Assembly (NCBI RefSeq): GCF_014836755.1
Contig: NZ_JACSQF010000015.1
Span: 52,127-116,126 of the forward strand
Direction: 5' to 3'
Origin: Oerskovia merdavium
Lineage (GTDB): Bacteria; Actinomycetota; Actinomycetes; Actinomycetales; Cellulomonadaceae
DNA: 64,000 bases
Part shown: piece after piece, positions 60,947-64,000 of the stretch
Position numbering within the stretch: the stretch's first letter is position 1
Layout of the letters: every line of letters begins with the position of its first letter
Position numbers and translations under genes: made by a program
The notes under the pieces: generated by a model
What the model saw: only the letters and a program-made list of their open reading frames with translations
The model's database searches: none
What the model was told of the DNA's origin: nothing

Positions 60947-61387
60947 ATGGCGATCCAGCGGCTGGACAACATCGGCATCGTCGTCGCCGACCTCGACGCG
61001 GCGGTCGCGTTCTTCGTCGAGCTCGGGATGGAGCTCGAGGGCAGGGCGCCCATCGAAGGCGCCTGGGCCGGGAACGTCGTCGGGCTCGACGGGATGCGGT
61101 CCGAGATCGCGATGCTGCGCGTGCCCGACGGGCCCGGGCGGCTCGAGCTGTCCGCCTACCACTCGCCCGACGCGGTCGACATCGGCCTGGGTGCGGCGCC
61201 GTCGAACACCCTGGGCCTGCACCGCGTGATGTTCGCGGTCGACGACATCGACGACACCGTCGCCCGGCTCGGCACGCACGGTGCCACGCTCGTCGGCGAG
61301 ATCGTCCGGTACGAGGACGCCTACCGACTCTGCTACCTCCGCGGGCCGGAGGGGATCATCGTCGCCCTGGCCGAGGAGCTGGGCTGA
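60947..61387 (+). CDS. VOC (glyoxalase/dioxygenase) family protein
   Basis: This is a 146-residue protein with two beta-alpha-beta-beta-beta units of the vicinal oxygen chelate fold. The first begins LDNIGIVVADLDAAVAFFVELGMELEGRA and the second LHRVMFAVDDIDDTVARLGTHGATLVGE, ending CYLRGPEGIIVALAEEL with the usual metal-binding Glu. The His/Glu set suggests a metal-dependent lyase, isomerase or dioxygenase; resistance proteins share the fold. It is cotranscribed with the DHFR-like gene. A very long hairpin starts 22 nt after the stop codon. Confidence 0.88.
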   Translation: MAIQRLDNIGIVVADLDAAVAFFVELGMELEGRAPIEGAWAGNVVGLDGMRSEIAMLRVPDGPGRLELSAYHSPDAVDIGLGAAPSNTLGLHRVMFAVDDIDDTVARLGTHGATLVGEIVRYEDAYRLCYLRGPEGIIVALAEELG

Positions 61388-61408
61388 CGAGGGCTCGGCC
61401 CCGGAGAC

Positions 61409-61481
61409 CGCCGAGGTAGAACGTCCTGCGCGAGGTAGTACCCACCGGGTTCTACCTCGCGCAGGACGTTCTACCTCGGCG
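61409..61481. repeat. 73-nt near-perfect hairpin with nested GAGGTAG repeats
   Basis: Two 35-base arms pair with a single T/T mismatch around a 3-nt ACC loop. Within each arm the word CGAGGTAG(A/T)AC occurs twice (at about 61412 and 61431), so the hairpin is built from two nested inverted pairs. It lies between the convergent VOC and DUF6580-like genes. It is far longer than the other terminators here and has the look of a mobile repetitive extragenic palindrome, although it may also terminate transcription from both sides. Confidence 0.85.
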
Positions 61482-61496
61482 AAAGACGAAGCGACC

Positions 61497-62072
61497 TCAC
61501 GCCGCCTGCGGCACCGCCACGAGTCCCCGCGAGCGCTCGAGCCGCTCCACGAGCAGCGTGCCCGCGGCCACGACCGGCAGGAGCACGAGGTTCCCGACCA
61601 GCATGGTCCGCAGGAACGGCAGCCCGGCGACGTAGCTCGCCACGAGCCCGTCGAGCCCCGCGGGGTACCAGACCCCGCGACCCTGGAACCAGACGCCGAA
61701 GTTGGTCCAGAAGAAGAACCACAGCGACCCGCCGACGCCCAGCCCGGCGGCTGCGCCCACGCGCCCCCACCCCGACGTGCTGCGCGTCAGGAGAGCTGCG
61801 AGGCCCACGACGAGCCACGCGCTCCACGTGAACAGCGCGATCGACGTGTTGCCCAGCGCGAGGTCCGAGACCACCGCGACGACCAGCGGCGCCAGGAACG
61901 CCAGGCGGTGCCGGACGAGGACCGCGGCGACGAACGCCGCCGAGGTCACGAGCTCGAGGTTCGGCGGGGCGCCGATCTCCTCGCGCACGAGCCGGAACAC
62001 GATCGCGAGCGCGACGAACGCCACCGCGATCGCGGGGCGCCACCAGCGGGTCAGTAGGTCTCGAGCTTCCAC
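61497..62072 (-). CDS. DUF6580-like membrane protein, possible ECF S component
   Basis: This is a 191-residue protein with five or six membrane segments. The segment LAFLAPLVVAVVSDLALGNT near residues 57-76, then WFFFWTNFGVWFQGRGVWYPAGLDGLVASYVAGLPFLRTMLVGNL near residues 117-161, matches the DUF6580 pattern of small integral proteins thought to act like substrate-binding components of energy-coupling-factor transporters. The GTG at 62072 lies inside the 3' end of the lipoprotein gene, with GGAGACGAG upstream; the 22-bp overlap indicates tight coupling. Substrate is not known; the partner lipoprotein suggests a cobalamin-like or other micronutrient. Confidence 0.65.
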   Translation of the reverse strand: MEARDLLTRWWRPAIAVAFVALAIVFRLVREEIGAPPNLELVTSAAFVAAVLVRHRLAFLAPLVVAVVSDLALGNTSIALFTWSAWLVVGLAALLTRSTSGWGRVGAAAGLGVGGSLWFFFWTNFGVWFQGRGVWYPAGLDGLVASYVAGLPFLRTMLVGNLVLLPVVAAGTLLVERLERSRGLVAVPQAA

Positions 62073-62512
62073 GTGATCTCGTCTCCCGTCTCCGTCACGA
62101 GCGACCCGGCGCCGACCTGGGCCATCTCACCGTTCACGTACAGGGCCCAGAACTCCTTGGCGGAGTCCTGCGCCTCGCGCCCGTCGATCCCCGTGACGAA
62201 CGCGTTCTCGCCCTCGCCCTGGACCACGGCGGTGGGGTCGGCAGCGACGAGCAGCTCGAGCGCGGTCTTCCCCGCGACGCCCTCGTAGGTGAGCTCGACG
62301 TCGTCCGCCGAGTCGTCAGCGTCGCTGCTCGTCGCGTCGTCCGCGGACTCGGACGCGTCGTCGTCGGCGGCGACCGTCGAGGAGGCCGTGGTGTCGGCCG
62401 CGGGCGTGTCCTCACCCTGGGCGCATCCGGCCAGGAGGCCGACCGCGAGCAGGAGGGACGTCAGGGCGGTCAGCGAGCGTGCCGGGGTGGCACGAAGAGT
62501 CTGGGGGTTCAC
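62051..62512 (-). CDS. DUF4430-like lipoprotein
   Basis: This is a 153-residue precursor with a lipoprotein signal: basic start, hydrophobic segment and lipobox LLAGC, predicting lipidation of Cys30. A long Asp/Ser/Ala-rich linker (about residues 34-72) follows, then a domain of about 80 residues with LTYEGVAGKTALELLVAADPTAV, VTGIDGREAQ, FWALYVNGEMAQVGAGSLVTETGDEITWKLE. The last part is the DUF4430 pattern also found in transcobalamin-type C-terminal domains. It is coupled to the DUF6580-like membrane gene. The start GTG has a leaderless -10 box 7 nt upstream. Confidence 0.75.
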   Translation of the reverse strand: MNPQTLRATPARSLTALTSLLLAVGLLAGCAQGEDTPAADTTASSTVAADDDASESADDATSSDADDSADDVELTYEGVAGKTALELLVAADPTAVVQGEGENAFVTGIDGREAQDSAKEFWALYVNGEMAQVGAGSLVTETGDEITWKLETY

Positions 62513-62525
62513 ACCTGGCAGTCTA
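62510..62525 (-). promoter_or_regulatory. Leaderless -10 element of the lipoprotein gene
   Basis: On the minus strand TAGACT (complement of 62520-62525) lies 7 nt before the GTG at 62512. The hexamer is identical to that of guaB1. The terminator of the upstream topoisomerase gene ends only 5 nt further up, so any -35 contact lies within that hairpin sequence. Confidence 0.55.
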
Positions 62526-62529
62526 CGAA

Positions 62530-62554
62530 CGCTCGCCCCGAGGCGGGGCGAGCG
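62530..62554 (-). terminator. Terminator of the topoisomerase B subunit gene
   Basis: CGCTCGCCCCG and CGGGGCGAGCG form an 11-bp perfect stem with an AGG loop, 17 nt after the stop codon of the topoisomerase gene. Confidence 0.8.
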
Positions 62555-62570
62555 CCCAGCAGACGGGACG

Positions 62571-64000
62571 TCAGGCGTCGATGCGCGCCCTGTCCAACCC
62601 TGCGGCCCCCGCGATGATGAAGTCCTTGCGCGGTGCGACGTCCGATCCCATGAGCAGCTCGAACACGCGCTCGGCGGACTCGGCGTGCTCCGCGGTGACG
62701 CGGCGCAGCGTGCGGTGGCGCGGGTCCATGGTGGTCTCCGCGAGCTGGTCGGCGTCCATCTCCCCGAGCCCCTTGTAGCGCTGGATGTCCTCCTTGTAGC
62801 GCTTGCCGGACCGGTCGAGCTTCTTGAGCACGTCGCGCAGCTCGGCCTCGGAGTACGTGTAGATGTACTCGTTCTTGCGCGAGCCCGCGCCGATGACCTC
62901 GACTCGGTGCAGCGGCGGCACGGCCGCGTAGACCCGGCCCGCGTCCACGAGGGGGCGCATGTATCGGAAGAAGAGCGTGAGCAGGAGCGTGCGGATGTGC
63001 GCGCCGTCCACGTCGGCGTCCGTCATGAGCACGACCTTGCCGTAGCGCGCGCCCTCGAGGTCGAACGAGCGCCCCGAGCCGGCACCGATGACCTGGATGA
63101 TCGCAGCGCACTCCGCGTTGCGGAGCATGTCCGTGACCGAGGCCTTCTGGACGTTGAGGATCTTCCCGCGGATGGGCAGCAGCGCCTGGAAGTCGGAGCT
63201 GCGGGCGAGCTTGGCCGTGCCGAGGGCCGAGTCCCCCTCGACGATGAAGAGCTCGCTGCGCTCGACGTCGTCGCTGCGGCAGTCCGCGAGCTTGGACGGC
63301 AGCGACGAGGTCTCGAGCGCGTTCTTGCGGCGCGAGATCTCCTTCTGCTTGCGCGCGGTGATGCGGGCGCGCATCTCGGCGACGACCTTGTCGAGGAGCA
63401 GGGAGGCCTGCGTCTTCTCGTCGCGCTTGGTCGAGGTCAGCATGGCGCCGAGCTGCTGCTCGACGACGCGCGCCACGATCGCCCGGACGGGGGCCGTCCC
63501 GAGGACCTCCTTGGTCTGCCCCTCGAACTGCGGCTCGGCGAGCCGGACCGTGAGCACGGCCGTGAGGCCAGCCAGGACGTCGTCCTTCTCGATGCGCTCC
63601 GAGGCGTCCTTGGTCGACACCTTGAGGCGGCGCGCGTTGGTCTCGACGCCCTTGCGCAGGATCTTGAGCAGCCCCGCCTCGAAGCCCGCGAGGTGCGAGC
63701 CGCCCTTGGGCGTCGAGATGATGTTGACGAAGGTCCGCAGCTCGGTGTCGTAGCCCGTGCCCCAGCGCAGCGCCACGTCGACCTCGCAGTCCCGCGTGAC
63801 CTCCTGCGGGGTCAGGTGGCCCCGCTCGTCGAGGACCGGGACGGTCTCCTTGAACGTGCCCGAGCCCGTCAGGTGCCACGTCGCGGTGACGGCGGGGTCC
63901 GGGGCGAGGAAGTCGACGAAGTCGACCGTGCCGCCCGAGTGCTGGAAGCTCTCCTCGACCGGGCCGTCAGCGCCGGGCGTGCCCGGCAGCCCGCGCTCGT
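62571..64000 (-). CDS. parE: DNA topoisomerase IV/gyrase-type subunit B, 5' end missing
   Basis: The C-terminal 475 residues of a type IIA topoisomerase B subunit are present; the gene continues beyond position 64000. From the right edge inward it shows the transducer domain (ERGHLTPQEVTRDCEV, TYPE-like KGGSHLAGFEAGL), the Toprim Glu in LFIVEGDSALGTAKLARS, a QALLPIRGKILNVQKA block and the Asp pair in VVLMTDADVDGAHIRTLLLTLFFRYM. The end LMGSDVAPRKDFI is usual for the family. It probably pairs with the A subunit at 49306. The ATPase domain is outside the window. Confidence 0.92.
   Translation of the reverse strand, partial: ERGLPGTPGADGPVEESFQHSGGTVDFVDFLAPDPAVTATWHLTGSGTFKETVPVLDERGHLTPQEVTRDCEVDVALRWGTGYDTELRTFVNIISTPKGGSHLAGFEAGLLKILRKGVETNARRLKVSTKDASERIEKDDVLAGLTAVLTVRLAEPQFEGQTKEVLGTAPVRAIVARVVEQQLGAMLTSTKRDEKTQASLLLDKVVAEMRARITARKQKEISRRKNALETSSLPSKLADCRSDDVERSELFIVEGDSALGTAKLARSSDFQALLPIRGKILNVQKASVTDMLRNAECAAIIQVIGAGSGRSFDLEGARYGKVVLMTDADVDGAHIRTLLLTLFFRYMRPLVDAGRVYAAVPPLHRVEVIGAGSRKNEYIYTYSEAELRDVLKKLDRSGKRYKEDIQRYKGLGEMDADQLAETTMDPRHRTLRRVTAEHAESAERVFELLMGSDVAPRKDFIIAGAAGLDRARIDA

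Overview
The window is a very GC-rich chromosomal segment from an actinobacterium, most likely a facultatively anaerobic member of the Micrococcales close to Cellulomonas, Oerskovia or Cellulosimicrobium. This rests on gene content and gene order seen by eye, not on a database search. The support is a run of actinobacterial signature genes (sepH, DUF4193, DUF3093, dut, DUF3710, an OB-fold protein, DUF3159, two trkA genes, a KimA-type permease and a TRAM methyltransferase, in that neighbourhood order), frequent GTG starts, several apparently leaderless transcripts, and a pyruvate formate-lyase pair that points to fermentative capacity. The first 34 bases are pure C, so the left edge is probably a contig end.

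Layout. 1-9 kb: a DUF1963-like protein, a SNF2-type helicase with an HhH domain, a minus-strand group of an MFS exporter, an APC amino-acid permease preceded by an 11-codon leader ORF, and a small membrane-anchored protein, then a PIG-L deacetylase and an alpha/beta hydrolase. 9-19 kb: pflB-pflA with a Rex- or Crp/GlxR-like operator upstream, a YbdK-type ligase, dxs, and a tightly overlapping set of guaB1 (GMP reductase type), a NudL-like Nudix gene and a phosphotransferase. 19.3-23.05 kb: the most unusual locus, two tandem paralogous secreted two-cysteine peptides followed by an ABC ATPase and a large FtsX-type permease, preceded by an AT-rich palindrome. 23-36.5 kb: DUF1801, aconitase with an 18-bp perfect palindrome over its promoter, a CtpE-like P-type ATPase, CorA, a GT2-GtrA protein, a TrmA-family methyltransferase, and a potassium module (KimA-like permease divergent from two TrkA proteins). 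36.6-46 kb: the conserved actinobacterial core cluster and the sepH, thymidine kinase, alkaline-phosphatase-fold and DUF5998 genes. 46-57.6 kb: a GNAT plus acyl-CoA-synthetase-like protein with a probable frameshift near its end, topoisomerase IV/gyrase A paralogue, lysoplasmalogenase, a tandem GNAT and metH. 57.6-61.4 kb: a less compact, mixed-composition stretch with a decayed gene, an unrecognised small protein, a DnaQ-like exonuclease, an internally duplicated protein, a DHFR-like and a VOC protein, ended by a 73-nt hairpin. 61.5-64 kb: a membrane protein (DUF6580-like) and DUF4430-like lipoprotein pair, and the 3' part of a topoisomerase B subunit running off the right edge.

Functional links. 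Fermentation (pfl) and the TCA cycle (acn) each have a strong candidate operator. metH requires cobalamin, and the DUF4430/DUF6580-like pair is a plausible but unproven micronutrient-uptake candidate. The peptide-ABC locus has the layout of a bacteriocin or secreted-peptide system with its own exporter or immunity pump. Convergent gene ends are mostly marked by strong hairpins.
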